NCBI RefSeq assembly: GCF_016086655.4
Contig: NC_052139.2
Location: 682,001 to 746,000, forward strand
Direction: 5' to 3'
DNA: 64,000 nucleotides
From: Lepeophtheirus salmonis
Taxonomy: Eukaryota; Arthropoda; Copepoda; Siphonostomatoida; Caligidae
The notes beneath the pieces are model-generated. The model worked only from the letters and a program-made list of their open reading frames with translations. It ran no database searches and was not told the DNA's origin. Numbering within the stretch: the stretch's first letter is position 1; the number at the start of each line of letters is the position of its first letter. Of this stretch, positions 11,996-25,290 are shown piece by piece. A program made the translations under genes and the position numbers.

Positions 11996-14900
11996 GCGAC
12001 ACACAATTTTCAGATGATTTTAAGAAATATATTTCCGCTCAAAACCTCTCGCTTAAACGTTACTCTTAAAAAATAGACAAAAAATATAATGTTTACCACT
12101 GGATAAGATATCATTTAAAAGTACATTCAACATGATTTCAATATTTTTTGGCTAAAAAAGATAAGGAAGATTAATTAGTATTTCAGTTCTATAAAATATT
12201 TGAATATTCATAAATCCAAGATCTCGTCATTCATATTTTTTTATATACAAGTATGTATTTTATTTCTTAATGTAATTTATGAGATTTTTTTTCTCCAATC
12301 ATTTATTTTGAAGGAAAGAAACATATGTATGTAATACATAAATACTTAATATGTGTTTAATACGCTTTAATATGAGCATTTTGTTTTAATTTCTCCCATG
12401 TATATAATTAAGGGTGGTTTGTTTTTCAGCTTTTTTGAATTTCAATTACGGTAATTTGGAAAGTTGTAATGTGGTAAAAAACTTAAGAATGCTAAATATC
12501 AATACCATACTATTTCATCTTAAGGTAATACGTCTAGTTCAAAGTTTGAAAGGAGACAAAAGTTAGATATTTTGTCAAAAAAAATTAATCATAATTTTTC
12601 AGTCATAAATTTTGATATTCCTTATTCTAACCTATAAAAACTATTAATGAATTATAAATAATAATTCATTAATTTATGAAGCAAAAAAGTGAATAACATT
12701 ATATCATTTTGATACCTCATTTCTAAAAATATACAAAAAAGGATGCACATTATACGGGGATCCCCAAATTTTCCTAACTTTCCTCTCTTTTTGTTCTTGT
12801 TCCATACGACCATTAAAAAAACTTTTCTAAACTTTCTATAGGTTAAAAAAATGTGTACCAAAATATGTTATGCAAAATGATTAAAATGTCTTCCTTCTTT
12901 GAGATTTTTCCTTTTTCATAATTTGATCGAGATGAGTGACCTACATATAATCTCATAGATCAATTCAATTTTGCAAAGGTAACTTCCATACCATATCTAT
13001 ACTTTTACGTAGTATTTTTTTTTTCGAAATTCGAAAAAAATGAAAATCAAACCGTAATAATCTACACATTTACTTATATATATACAATATTCAATAAATA
13101 TGGTGATGGACAAAAGACAAACATAGACACTGAACCATTTTTTTTAATAAATATTAATAATATTTGGTATAAGAATATATCTCCATATATTTAGATACAT
13201 ATCTGAAATTAAAAAAAAATAATAATTGAACTCGTAAATCTCACAATTAACCTTGTCAACTAATATTTATATTATGTATTTTGGATTACAAGCGATAGTG
13301 TCCCCGAAATAGATTACGTGAAGTGACTATAAAAATAATGGGACCAATTATGATTGAAATAGTATAATTAGTTTTTATCTTCCTTTTTGTCCTCAGGTAA
13401 GTGCAAAAATAATTTTGGAAAAGTATACTTAACTACACAAGTCACCAAATTTTAGTTTTTATATATTATTATATGGACTGTGAATCGTAAGCATTTTCGA
13501 TAACCCTAATCCCTATGAATTTTTACATGGAAAACAGCTGAGATTGAATCATGTTTAGCTAGAAACAGCTGTCAGAAGAAGAAATGTGACATTACATTTT
13601 ATTCCAAGCGAAGAAAAGCAATAAGTAATCTTTACTTTCTAAATTATATTCTGAGTCCAACAATGGCATTCATTTATAACCAGAGGCGTTACTAGCTTTC
13701 ATTATTTTGTTGGTCTTAGCCCTAAAAACTATAAAAAATTGTCAAATAATTACATTTATAAATAGGTTTAATTTATACAAATACTTACAAAAGGTACTGT
13801 TATTTCAGGGCTGAATAGATATAAAGAATGAAGGTTGAACAAAAGAGACAGAGTGAAGGATGTAGAAAGATACAGAAAGAGAAAATAAGTAGGGGAGGGA
13901 TATGGAAAGAGAAAACAACTTTTATTTCGGTCAAAAAACATACAAACTGATAAAGACTTAAGAGGCACCGGAAAATATCATAGGAATATGTATATTCATT
14001 TTATACATATACTTGCTAAATTTCAGACTGATTTGTTCTAATAAATTAGCTGCTAGCATCTAAAAGAAGAAGAAAATAAATAAATAAACTCCTCCATGTA
14101 TAGGTAATTCCTTGTTGGATGGGAAATTGGATTGAGAATTGATATCGGAAGTATATTTCATTGCAAGATAACTCCAAAATAAAACCTCAGAGTATTTTTT
14201 GCACTAATTATTATTTTACAATTATTGTTCTCCTTTCAATAATAAAAAATAATGATGACAGCCTTAGAAAATAAAAAAGTCTTCCGTTATAAAATGATTT
14301 TTATTGATGCTTGTAACTCTTTAACAAATCATGAATCTTTGGCATTCATGAGCACACGCACAAGTGAGTACAATTTTGAACTATGATTATTTTTCATTCT
14401 CAAAAAGAAAACAACTAACAGCTTTAGAGATATAAAAAAACAACACTGGACAATAAAACTAGGAGGGTAATAAATGATTCGGATATAGAATCTTAACTAT
14501 TCATAGAAATGTGAAAATTGTCAAAATCTTGCGTGTAAAAATATTTATAAAAAAAAATTCATAATCTGCAAGATATTATAACTTTTATAGCCTATTGATC
14601 CCTACTTTTAAAACTCAGATGTACTCTTAACATAAAATATTGACATGAATTATCTTTGCAGCAACTGCCGTCTTTCAATGTTATCATTCTATACATTTTC
14701 TTAAATTAACCTTTGTTAGGATTTGGACACTTTTCACATTTATAATTATGAATTAATCCTCGAGCAGTTTATATATAAAATGAATGAAAATCAAATCCCT
14801 ATTGTTACAAAACTAGACCTGCAAGAATGATTTTTTTTCTTCATTTAAGAAAGGGCAATTAATTATTTATTATTAAATGAATTCAATTGACATTAAAAAA

Positions 14901-15540
14901 AGGAAAGAGTGAATGCCTTATTCTGTGCGAAACGAAATCCTTAAAAGAAGGTATTTTTGGAAATGAAAAGATCACATTTGAAATAAAAACCAATAATTTG
15001 TATTATCATAAATTTTTGCAAAAAAATATTTTCTTTTGCATTAGTGATTTTACTCAAACTCAAATATTAAAAATATTCACAATTTTCTAATCAAAGTGTC
15101 TTAAACCCCAGATTTGATACATAAAAGCCGCGTTACGTACTTCGATATATAGAATCAGACATAAAAATAATAAAAATCTTTTTTCCTTGTTCACTTGTGC
15201 TATCTAGGCATTTTTTTCTTTATATATTTCCTGCGTAATTTTTCGCTCTCTCTTATCAAAAGATTGATTCTTCTTATATGAATTTTTATGACTTTACGTT
15301 ATAGAAAACTTTTATATATGAATATATAAAATGAAAATTATCATTCTATGGATGAATGAATATGAATGACACTTTAATTTTTTAGATAATAAAATAAATA
15401 CTTGAAATTCGGATTATTTCAGCTTAATACTTTGTAATTTAAGTATCTACTTAAAGACAAAAAAATACATTCTAAAGGCCAAATATTTAAGTATTTATCA
15501 AGACTACCCAAAAAATAATTAAATGTATGTATATTTTTTT
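11991..15540. other. AT-rich gene-free stretch with one hairpin
   Basis: Contains the perfect inverted repeat described at 12643-12673. A GC-richer patch at about 12750-12800 carries no recognisable motif. No gene supported. Confidence 0.4.
12643..12673. repeat. perfect 13-bp inverted repeat, 5-nt loop
   Basis: ATTAATGAATTAT at 12643-12655 pairs fully with ATAATTCATTAAT at 12661-12673. It is wholly AT-rich apart from one G/C pair per arm, so chance is possible. Confidence 0.8.
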
Positions 15541-15548
15541 TAATACTA

Positions 15549-15760
15549 CAGGGTGCGATAAGATAACTTCAAGTGTTTTTGGGAAGCAGTCATTTGCTAA
15601 TATGCGTTGGAGGAGTTAGAAACATTTATTTGCTGTCAAAAGTAAATAATCTCAAAAATGGTTTTACCAAAAAAAAAATTAAAGTTAAACTAATTGCAAT
15701 TTATCAAATGAGTCATTATTGGAACAATACAAATTTGATTGTCAGTTAGTTTTGTAATTT
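15549..15760 (+). mobile_element. possible terminal fragment of a Tc1/mariner-type element
   Basis: TACAGGGTGCGATAAGATAA at about 15547-15566 has the TA plus CAGGG start typical of elements here. It is followed about 110 bases later by a short frame reading VLPKKKLKVKLIAIYQM, which looks like the basic start of a transposase DNA-binding domain. No matching right end was found. Weak call. Confidence 0.25.
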
Positions 15761-16355
15761 CTGATATACAAAAACAAAAGATTATTTAATTCTTTTTTAT
15801 TATTTTAAATTTTGCTCAATTATTTAAATGCAAATAGGTTCATGAAGTACTTCCATACTTATTCAAAATGCATAGAACTTCTGCTTTTACTAATACATTT
15901 GCGATTAAAATTTTACTTAAATTTACTTTTTTATGAAAATTATTACTCTTTTTAGATTCCAAAGGAAATTTTCCAAACCTTACTATTAATATAACAACAA
16001 AATCAATGTTTTTGGAAAAGTAAATGATAAGGTTAATAGTTGGTTCCGTATTTTACAAAAAATATTAAAAAAAGTTTGAACAGTTTTAAAAATATTAAAT
16101 GTAGCTCAACAGCTCTGAAGTTGTGAAAATTTACATTTTTAAATAAAAACTAAGTCTTGCTTGAATACTGTCCATATACCTCGAATTAAAGATTTTGTGA
16201 AAACAATTTCTTTATTATAATACTATTGGACCGGTATATATCAAAGTTTGCAATTAAGTTGAAATCTGATAGATGTAAATAATTTCCTATCGTAAGTTTT
16301 AGACAAATGCTAATAACTTCTGGTAAGTATTTTCTTGTTAGTGTTAGGTAGGTCC
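15761..16355. other. AT-rich gene-free stretch
   Basis: No supported feature on either strand. Confidence 0.4.
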
Positions 16356-16359
16356 TGAG

Positions 16360-18010
16360 ATTGTCTTTTCCTCAACTTGTTGAAGACATTGAAGGTGTGA
16401 TTTGCCATTTGTTATTAACCACTATATTTTGTGATGAGAGACCACTCCTCTTTCAGCAAGATCATTGCATACGTGGAGGGAAGAAACTTTTTGTGATGCC
16501 TCCATGGAGTCTTCCCCACCATTGAAAAGCACTGAGTCAACTTCTAAAAACTATCAGGCAAATCCAAATTTTCTAGAATATTTTTTTTAATTCTTCGTGA
16601 CAAAGTTTTTAATATTTTTATGTATAAAATCATTTAAGGCCTAAACTTTGAGAGAGCATTTTTCTTTTTATTGTTAAACTTACTTTTTATCAAAGAAACC
16701 AAGTTCAAAAGTTCCTCCGACTAATAACATAAATGTTTAAAACATTTGTATAAGGCAGATTTGGAAATATTTCTACTAATTAAAGAATATTCGATTAACA
16801 ACTTCAATAGACTGAGGTCGTTCATAGGAGCCTTGGAGGCCTTACATGCATTTACACAAGTTTTGAAATAAATTCTTACAATGAAATCACAAATATCACA
16901 TAATCCTTGTCCTTCCTTTGGAATCAATTTAAATTCTAATCTAAATTCCTAATCTTGAGACTATATATCACTTTTGAAAGCCAACAGACATGGTGGATTG
17001 TACCAAGTGACATATTTAACTCATCGTCAGGAACATCGTCAAATAGTTTTAATAACTCTCTATTTTCGCCTATAGATTATATGTTTTAATATTATTTTTG
17101 CATATTCTATAGTACAATCTCGTATGCAATTAAAAAGACTGGATAATCTTTTTGTTTGGTTAATAGTTACTTTTGTTTTTATAGTTATTTTCTTTGATTG
17201 ATGACCAAAGGACTATCTTGCCATGATGTATCACCAAAATATGAAAACAGTTCCCAAAACTCATTCTATTTCATGATGTTTGCAAGCAAAGGGTTGAATT
17301 TTTTGGCCTATTCATCTTTCAAGTAGAATAAAAGTTCCTTTATTCTTGGGGGTATTTGAACTTGTAGTGTCAAAACAAGTAACTTTCATTTTGTGTCTCA
17401 TATCCTGTTATTCATTAGCTTTCAATATAGTATTCAATTATTATTCTCCTATCCCACATGAAAGTTTGTCCACCGAAAATAGTGTAGAAATTAATTTTCC
17501 TGAAACTAACTCAGGTATTTGATTAATTTTTGGTTCTATTAAGATTTGGAATCACTTTTCCGTCCCAATGTATAACATGAGAAACTTCAAAACTAAAACT
17601 TGCTTTTATAACATACATTTTTTTTAGTCTCTGGTTTGCCCTATTTTGGAGAAGTGTTTTCTCTTTTAAGTGAAAGTTCTTCCACATTTTGGCCCAGACT
17701 TTTAGCTGCTTTTGATAATATAAAAACTGATTTTCTTTGGGAAACTTTTGTTTGATCAAGGGAAGCTGAAATATCTAAAGTTATATTAGTTTTATCTCTT
17801 CTGTTATCTTTATTGTTATTTTATTTTCACTTTAGTCATCTATAATTTCATTTTTTTGATCGTCAAAGTTTAAGCTTGAGATGTTAATGATGAACATTGT
17901 TTGATTAATTTCTGTCTGGCTTCCTCTCTTGCATTTTTTTAAGACTTGCTATTATTTTGCTTTCTGGCTTTTATCAACTCCAACTATGGACCATTTTGGT
18001 CCTTCATCAA
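16360..18010 (-). pseudogene. long decayed transposase with FDTT..SNT motif
   Basis: Read right to left in changing frames, the ordered blocks are: ASLDQTKVSQRKSVFILSKA (about 17765-17705); SFEVSHVIHWDGKVIPNLN (near 17540-17595); a GIGE...ILKANE segment; then CFDTTSSNTPKNKGTFILLE (about 17325-17385). Next come CKHHEIE (near 17275), NDLSLLKLLIEYSLISRNI (about 16760-16830), HLCY-stop-SEELLNL, and finally VCNDLAERGV (about 16430-16470). The Asp of FDTT and the Cys-x-x-His of CKHH fit a first catalytic Asp and the C/D-x-x-H motif of hAT- or P-like DDE transposases. From memory this block order belongs to a widespread, poorly named family in arthropods and cnidarians. At least six stops or frameshifts break it. 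Confidence 0.65.
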
Positions 18011-19755
18011 GCTGGGCTTAGAAAAAGTAACTGTAAACGTCTGATATTTTTTTTGTATGTACTATCTTCAAATTGGATTAACTATATTTTTATTTCTGGA
18101 TTTTTATTTAAAATGCTCAATTCTATGGAAAAGTAATTAAAAGGGCACTTAGTTCATAATAATTTAATTTTTTTCTTTGAATTTAATGTGAATTAAATAT
18201 ATTTGAAAGTTTTCATATTTATCGGTAAAAAAGGGGTTTATCAATGCTAATGAAGGTCATGACCTAGATTTAAGTCATCTTGAATGGACGATATTTTGAA
18301 CATGTATAAAATTTATTTTATTTTTAGCCTAGTAAACTCCATTTATTGTTTTTACTAAAAAAGCTTTAATTTGAAGTATAAGGAAAAAGTTCAAGATAAT
18401 AATTAATTTTTCTTTAAAAATGTAAATTTACAAAACTTTAAAGACATTGGGTTGTGTCTAAATATTTTCACAACTGTTCAAACTGTTTTTAAATATTTAT
18501 TTGACAATTAGGAACATTTTTTACTTTAAGCCATTTACTTATATAAAAAAATGATTTTGTTATGACTCTACTCACAATGCTAAGTAAACCCAAAGCCATC
18601 ATAATATTTCTGTTATGATTTCAAACGATTTTGATTTATTAACCAAAAGGGATGTAATAAGATAGTAATTTTTAAAACTAAATAATGATTTTAAGATAAA
18701 GCTACATGATAGAATAGAATAATTAAAGCAACTTCATTTTGCTCTTTGATTAAGATGTTGTTTTTACTCTTACAAACATAAAAAATGACCAATATAACCA
18801 AAAATGTTTATTTTGTGGCCTAAAGAGTGTATTTTGATAAATATTTTACTAAAGGATGTAGCGTATTTTTGAAAGAATTTTTCTCCATCCTCATTTATCA
18901 AAACTCAAAAATATTCGAGTATAAAAAAGTAACTAGCAATTCTATATCTCTTCAGAATTTATAAGAAATTACAATAGTTCAATATACGTATAATTAATAA
19001 TATTAAAATAAACAATAAACCTGTTGCAGGATTCTGCACACATTTATTATAAAATATTTTTCTTGTGCATTTGATTAAGTTTCTTGCATCTTTTTTTTAA
19101 GGCATCTGGAACACCTGGGTCCACAAGTAATGATACTAAAGAGCAACATTTAATATTTTTAGATTGCATATTATGCCAGTAATTTTAACTAGGCAATGTG
19201 TTCAAATAGTAAATTGAAACAGGATTTGTTATGAAAAAACGAATATTTTTTATATTTGCCTGAAAAAAAACTATTTTATACATAAATAAACCACGATTTA
19301 AAGATCAATAATATCTTGCCCATTTAAATATATAGCTTGTTAAATTACCTTTTCGAAAAAGGAAGTAATGTTGCTTCACTTTGTACTTAAAAATTGTATT
19401 ATCGTCTGAAAAAATATTTTGATAATTTTTTTTTACGATTTCTTTGAAACTGTGCTGGGAAGAATAAAAATGTACTCTTAAATTCACTCAAGTATGCTTA
19501 CTTTCTCCAATTTATGGAAACATTTTTTGATGAAAATTATGTACATATATATACGTTATAAGTTGTACTAGTACACAAAATTTACATATTTAAATAAAAA
19601 ATCATTCATATGATAATAAATATTTGTTTTTTTATGTATTAACTTTGAAAAATGAAGCTTCAAAGATGCTAAAAACATTAATAGAGCTGCGTCCCAAAGT
19701 ACAAATTTTATTTTTTTATCATCAAACTTCATCAGGTCTTAATTCAAAACATTAG
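18011..19755. other. AT-rich gene-free stretch
   Basis: No frame or motif worth naming on either strand. Confidence 0.4.
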
Positions 19756-19757
19756 AA

Positions 19758-19830
19758 ATACAGTGAAATCCCGAAGCTTAGTACTCATCATTTTCGAAGT
19801 TCAACGAAAAATAGCGTGAAAAATTTGTCT
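19758..19830. mobile_element. possible pogo/Tigger-like terminal fragment
   Basis: TA followed by CAGTGAAATCCCGAAGC, and later GTTCAACGAAAAATAGCG, resembles the start of pogo/Tigger elements (CAGTGAAACCTCG...AACGAA, from memory). No second end or transposase was found, so this may be a solo end or coincidence. Confidence 0.3.
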
Positions 19831-20084
19831 TGGAGTTCGTGAAACTTTCAAATTCATTTTATAGTATATCTTACATACATAAAACTAGAAAAACAGTTCA
19901 AAGACACCTTGCCAAATGCAATAATAATTATGTTTGAATATAATTGATACTAGAATACAATGTAATTATCTACTAAACAAGTCCAGTGACAATCACATTT
20001 TCATAACTATTGAGTGAGAAACGACCTCTGGATAGATGAGTCTCGATCAGGACTAGCCTAAATATATAAGAGCTCGAACAACTT

Positions 20085-20360
20085 TATCCAAACGATTGAT
20101 TTACTTACATTGTACATTGAGTCTCAATCATTGATTAATTGACTCTTTTTTTTAAATATTTTTTTTTCTTTTTAATTTACAATTTATTGTTTGGTTGTAA
20201 TTATTTATGTTGCCTTAGTTTTAATAGCAGTTTCAGCCCACTGTTGAAGTATCCTCATAATTGCAATTCGTGACAAATAATTATACATATTATTTTTGAA
20301 ATTAGTGTAAGATGAACTCAAATCATATTTACATAGTATTGCATTATGAATCATCACCAA
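20085..20360. repeat. dispersed repeat, copy 2 of 2
   Basis: Diverged direct copy of 10675-10970, with the landmarks in the same order. Indels are concentrated in T-rich runs. Confidence 0.65.
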
Positions 20361-22095
20361 ATATATTTACAAATGGCAGTAATACCTGGCATACCCGGGA
20401 CTGTTTAGGTGTTGGCTAAGTACCGTTTATTATTAAACTATATCAAAGGAAGCCATTTTTTGATGGAATATCCATAACATAATTATGAGATTCTCAGTTC
20501 CTTCGTAGTTCATTCATATTTATTTTTGATATGAGAAGAGCGTTGCTTGATGTACTTGTTTTCATCAATACATGAATTTACATTATGTAATTTATGTCTC
20601 ACCTCATGGGGATTTCATTTCCCTTTTCTATTTGATTAAAAGTGTTGAAAAAAGTTAGGCAGATTTTATTTTTAAGATGATATTATGCTTGTTGTTCATT
20701 TTTGAATAATTATGAACAACAAGGGATACCTCATCTTCCCCTGTATGGAGTGGGGATATCTACTTGAATAGGTACTTTTAACATCAATAATTTTTAACTT
20801 ATATTTTGGATTAAAGATCTCAGTGTTAAACATAAATTAGTCCATATTTTAATTCAGCAAATCGTTATTGTCACCACTATTTAAACTGAGGACACAGCAC
20901 AAAATAAAGTTTGGTTGATGTTTCTTTCATTTCAAATTGATTTTGATAATTTATTGTGACAGTAAGTTCAACTTTTACTTCCTGATATTTATCTATTTAT
21001 TATATTTAGATATAAATACTATGAATATTTAATTAAAATAACTCATAATCCATTGATCATTCGATGTAGAATAATTTACCTATAAAGTATCATGTTAGTA
21101 TAAACGTATACTAGTTATAATAATTATTTTTATTTGAAAATCCTATTATATATTACTACAACATCTTGATAATTTTCATTAATTGAATGGATCATGAAAC
21201 ATAAAATAGACTTTGTGCCATTGTCGTTATAACCATAAATTTTGCCATTCATGTACTCTTTTTTTTATGAGCTGGGTAGACTTTATCTAATTTAATAGGA
21301 TTAACATTAACCTTCACAAATAATTTTTAATATATTGCTGTGAAATAGTTGAATTCTCGTTTCGATATCGATTCCTGCACAACGGAAGACAGTTGTTTTA
21401 TTCGAAATAGTTGGGAAACATAACATTTTTAAAAGTTATTTAAAAAAAAGAGGTGAAATTTTGTGCCAGATAAAGCTGTTGCCAAAGTTTCTACAGAATA
21501 TCTTCTCAGATTAGAGGGTTGAGTCACCACCTTTAACTGTTCGGAAATTAATGATAGTTTTTTATTTGAAATGAATTGAGTTAGATCAGAAGTCGTTTGA
21601 CTAAAACTGATTATTCTAATAATTGCATCTTGTTTGGAACGTCTTCATAACTAGTCTTAAAAAAACAAGTAAACTTAAAACTTCGCTACATGTATTTTTT
21701 CCTTCCTAAACACCAAATAAACTATTTTATTGGTTAAAATCTTATCACTACTACTCCACATTTGAAATTTCAAGTCCTTAGAATTATTTAAAAAAATACA
21801 ATAACAGGATAACCTAAAATGAATGAACTCTAGTTACCTACTATTACCTTTAGACGAAGCAAAAATCTAAGACAAATATTATATTTCAAATGTCTGCTTG
21901 ATTAATCTTTTACAATATCTCTAACATCTACAACAAAATTATGGTAAAGTTAATATCAATAAGACGTTTATTATTTTAATAAACAACGTGGGAAAGCAAA
22001 TTGGAAACATTTCCCCAAAATACTTTGATACACGGATTTTCATAAACCACAAAAGTTTTGTAAAAAATTATTTTTACTAGAGATTAATTACAGTA
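20361..22095. other. AT-rich gene-free stretch with one hairpin
   Basis: Holds a perfect 12-bp inverted repeat (CTTGTTGTTCAT at 20688-20699 and its complement at 20712-20723, with a 12-nt loop). No gene supported. Confidence 0.45.
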
Positions 22096-22099
22096 GATA

Positions 22100-22600
22100 C
22101 ATAATCAATTCTTCAATTTGCCCTCCTCCCCTCATCATCCAACATAGCCTCCACTCAGGGCGGAACACCTTCGACGACCTATTAGCATCCCACTCCTTCA
22201 CAACTATAGCTTTGAGACTGTCAAATTTTTGTGAAGTTTCTCATAAGCCTTCCACTCAACTTCACCAAACATACTGGGACGTTAGAAAGTTTTGGAACAT
22301 AATGAGGGTTGAACAATTAATTACACTTAGTGGCTTCAAATGAAATTCTACAAATTTCTTATAATTGGAACTTGTTTATTAATCATAAGATAGCATTATT
22401 CATGAATTGGAGCACCTTCAGTTTTAATTTGATCGGTCTTCCGTTTCTTTGACGATCACTAATGTATTCACCCTTATTGACCTTAATTCTGACCTTCCAG
22501 ACGGTAGTTTTTTTGACATTCAGGGGCATTCCACTATTAGAATGGCTAATTCTGGTGATAACTAATTTAGCCACTTCTTGTTTGTTTGGCTCCATTTTTG
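22100..22600 (-). pseudogene. internally deleted mariner-like transposase
   Basis: An ATG at 22595 opens a frame starting MEPNKQEVAKLVITRISHSN and continuing through a KTTVWKV recognition-helix-like motif to DRQRNGRPIK. This is the first helix-turn-helix and the following basic arm of a mariner-like transposase. The frame stops at 22383. At about 22275-22110, in another frame, it resumes with the extreme C-terminus: FDSLKAIVVKEWDA, then EWRLCWMMRGGGQIE. The whole catalytic domain between them is absent, which points to one internal deletion rather than point decay alone. Confidence 0.7.
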
Positions 22601-22699
22601 GTAATATTTATCCTAGTGACTTTGTAAGTACGGTGTTCAAAAGGTAAACAGTCAACTGTTCTTTTTCGTTAACCAAATTTTGGTATTAAATGAACCAAA

Positions 22700-23125
22700 A
22701 CCTGTCAAATTGCAAATAAAGTATTTTTCAAAACTTTTTGACGGACCGGCAGCATAGTCGAGACGGAAAGATCAGGTGATGAAGGAAGCCACTTTTTACT
22801 TTCCAGAGTCCTGCCAATTTTGAACCAACTATGTTATGTATCACGTAGCTGACAAGGTCCTTAAAAGCTGATGGGATATTTTTAGGATCAGCATGTAGCT
22901 CCTTAGCAAGCATGCTTGTAGTTTGTTGAACCTTCATTTTCACTGATAAACCGGTCAATAACTCATCTAGTGCGTATTCTGTTTTTTTAACACTACCAGA
23001 CTTCCTATTGAAATAATTTTCTACTCTCCTTAAGCTTCTTGAGTGTAGTTACAAGATTCCTAGAGTAGGGAATGCTATATCCAATATCTCCATCGTTCCA
23101 GTACGCGCTGACTCTTAAACTCTAT
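22700..23125 (-). pseudogene. N-terminal remnant of a second mariner-like transposase
   Basis: A minus-strand reading begins near 23092 (MEILDIAF) and continues in shifted frames to SGSVKKTEYALDELLTGL and QQTTSMLAKELHADPKNIPS (about 22815-23000). The last block matches the second helix-turn-helix that normally follows the basic arm in these proteins. It lies upstream, in transcription sense, of the adjacent remnant whose first DNA-binding helix is at 22383-22595, so it is either a separate copy or part of a rearranged one. No catalytic motif survives. Confidence 0.6.
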
Positions 23126-23238
23126 TTTGAACTACGATGTAGATAAAAAAAATTTGGGTAATCAAAATTGTAAAGTTGAAACTACATAAAAAACTGGTAC
23201 AATAAAAAAAGATTCGTTAAAATAAAACCTGTAAGGAT

Positions 23239-23715
23239 TAGGGTTGGTACGGTACGAGGTTGTACCTTAATTCCGTTTGGTACATTTTTACCAATATTTA
23301 TATGTATGCGTAATTAGATATTAAATATTTAGATATTATAAAGTTAAGTTTATTTTTATTAAACTAATAGATTAGAATACGTAAGAATTTAATCAGTAAT
23401 CGCACTCTTTATCAGAAATAATTTATAACTACTTTTATTATAAAAAAAAGATTATTCCTTACAAATGATCAAATACCATTTTGCAAAAACCCAGTGATAT
23501 GGTACAATAATATTTTACATCAATTTTTCTATGTTTCCAAGTTAGCATCACAATTCCTTGCAAATACAGGTACATCTGTATTTAAAAAATAATAATTTTT
23601 TGACAGCTGGCGATATTATGACTGCATATCGGTCTGGTGTATTACTAGAAAATGTAGATAAGCTCATCTAATTGTAAAAAAAATGTAAATTCATGAATAA
23701 TAGTATTATATAACC
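23239..23715. mobile_element. hAT-like non-autonomous element, copy 1 (partial)
   Basis: Begins TAGGGTTGGTACGGTACGAG, a hAT-like end, and continues parallel to the reverse complement of 40560-40500 (both have a GGTTCGGT-like block followed by a TTTTTACC/TTTTTGCC block). The 21-mer ATTCATGAATAATAGTATTAT at about 23692-23712 occurs exactly, inverted, in the 40-kb copy near 40190-40213. The far terminal repeat is not visible. No coding content. Confidence 0.5.
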
Positions 23716-23720
23716 TTTGT

Positions 23721-25050
23721 AAATTTTATATCAAGTTATATTTTTTAGAGAAATTAATTATAGTTAGGAATAGTTTATTTGTACAGAAAATAAATAATTA
23801 TAGAATAAAATATCAAATTTTTTTTTTTTTTTTTTAATCACAATAAAAACATTTTTTTCTTTAATAAAACGCCTACTGCAAATAGTATAGTTTTTACCGT
23901 TCAAATAACGATGATGCCCACTTTTCTGACCTCTTTCACTTCAGCTAAGCAGCTTTCACCACCATTACCACAGTGTTCTTACTATTTTTACAACAAAAAA
24001 AATTGCGACAATATGAAAAAAAAATCATCCAGACGCTTCTAAATTGGGCTAATCTAGTGCAAAATTGGCTAATTTTGGCAATAATGGTGGGAAGATCAAA
24101 CAACTGTACTGTGAAGAAAAAGAAAATAGAAATCCAAAAATTTCAAGACTGGTCAGACATTGTTGAATGAGTTAAGCAACTATTGGATTTAGTGTCATAG
24201 TATGAACCGTTTTAATTTGTTTTTCGCTCTGTTATGTATAAAATAATTCACATTCGTCTCAAAATTTATTAACAGACCCACTGATATAGACTTCTACTTT
24301 TTTAATCATCTAATGGTTCTTGGCTCTCTTTTTTTTTTGGTGTAAATGGTAGGAAGGAAATGCATAGCTATAATTCTGAAACTTTTACAGGTCCATATAT
24401 TTAAAAGTATTGTATGTACATACTTATTATGACTCCTTAGCATAACAAAGCCTTGATGTTTTAAATTGTATTCTTTGAAATATGCTCAAAGATAAACGTG
24501 TATTCATACATATATGTATATGTACCTACAATAGTTTATGTGGGTTCTAGCGGAAAGGAAAGTTGAACATCATCATCATCACAGGCTACGATGATCATAA
24601 TAAGAATAATGTTTCTAGAATCATATGTTACATAGTTTTTAAGATAATAAAACTATAGAAGTTTTGTAAGCATAAAACGGCTTCTAGTCAACTAACTCCT
24701 ATGTATTTAAGTTAAATATATTTCATACTTATATTTTTGTAGCATATGTATATACTAAACATATTTTAAATATGTAAAAGTATGTGTACTTGTAGTTTTC
24801 TGACATTCAAGCAAGAAAAAAAACGTAGGGGAGACTAGGACAGCTTCAACACTTTTTATTTTTGGCCCAATTACTCCGAGATGGTTTGAGTTAGACTAAC
24901 AAAAATTTTAATCAACATACATACAAAGTGTGAGCAAAAAACTGTGTATTGACTGATTAACGTAAAATGTAACTTTTGGTGAATGAAGGAAAGACAAGTA
25001 AAGCCAATGTGTGATATGTATAAATACTATATTTAGCTACATATTTTATT
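23721..25050. other. AT-rich gene-free stretch
   Basis: Includes a long poly-T run at about 23819-23836 and a (CAT)n-like run at about 24568-24580. No gene supported. Confidence 0.45.
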
Positions 25051-25054
25051 CGAT

Positions 25055-25290
25055 ATGTTCAGCTACATAAGCAATAACAACCTTCATATACCGGTCAACA
25101 GATTGACAGCTCTTGTCGTTGAAGTCCGTATTCAATGTCAACCACGCTGTCATGATGGCAGCTCGAAGTGAATCGAAATTTGGATGAAAGGTGCGGCAAA
25201 ATTTCTTCTCCAAGACGCTTAAGACTGCAAAAATTCAGGGAGTTGAGATTAGGGCTGGAGGATGGCCACATGGAGACAGGTCAGAATTCA
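25055..25290 (-). pseudogene. C-terminal fragment of a mariner-like transposase
   Basis: In one frame, the minus strand reads HPNFDSLRAAIMTAW then QSVDRYMKVVIAYVAEHIE before a stop. This is the conserved C-terminus of mariner-like transposases: a linker, an SLRAAI helix and a ...HIE end. A weak LSPCGH segment just upstream corresponds to the third-Asp region but is degraded. Nothing N-terminal to this is recognisable. Confidence 0.65.
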
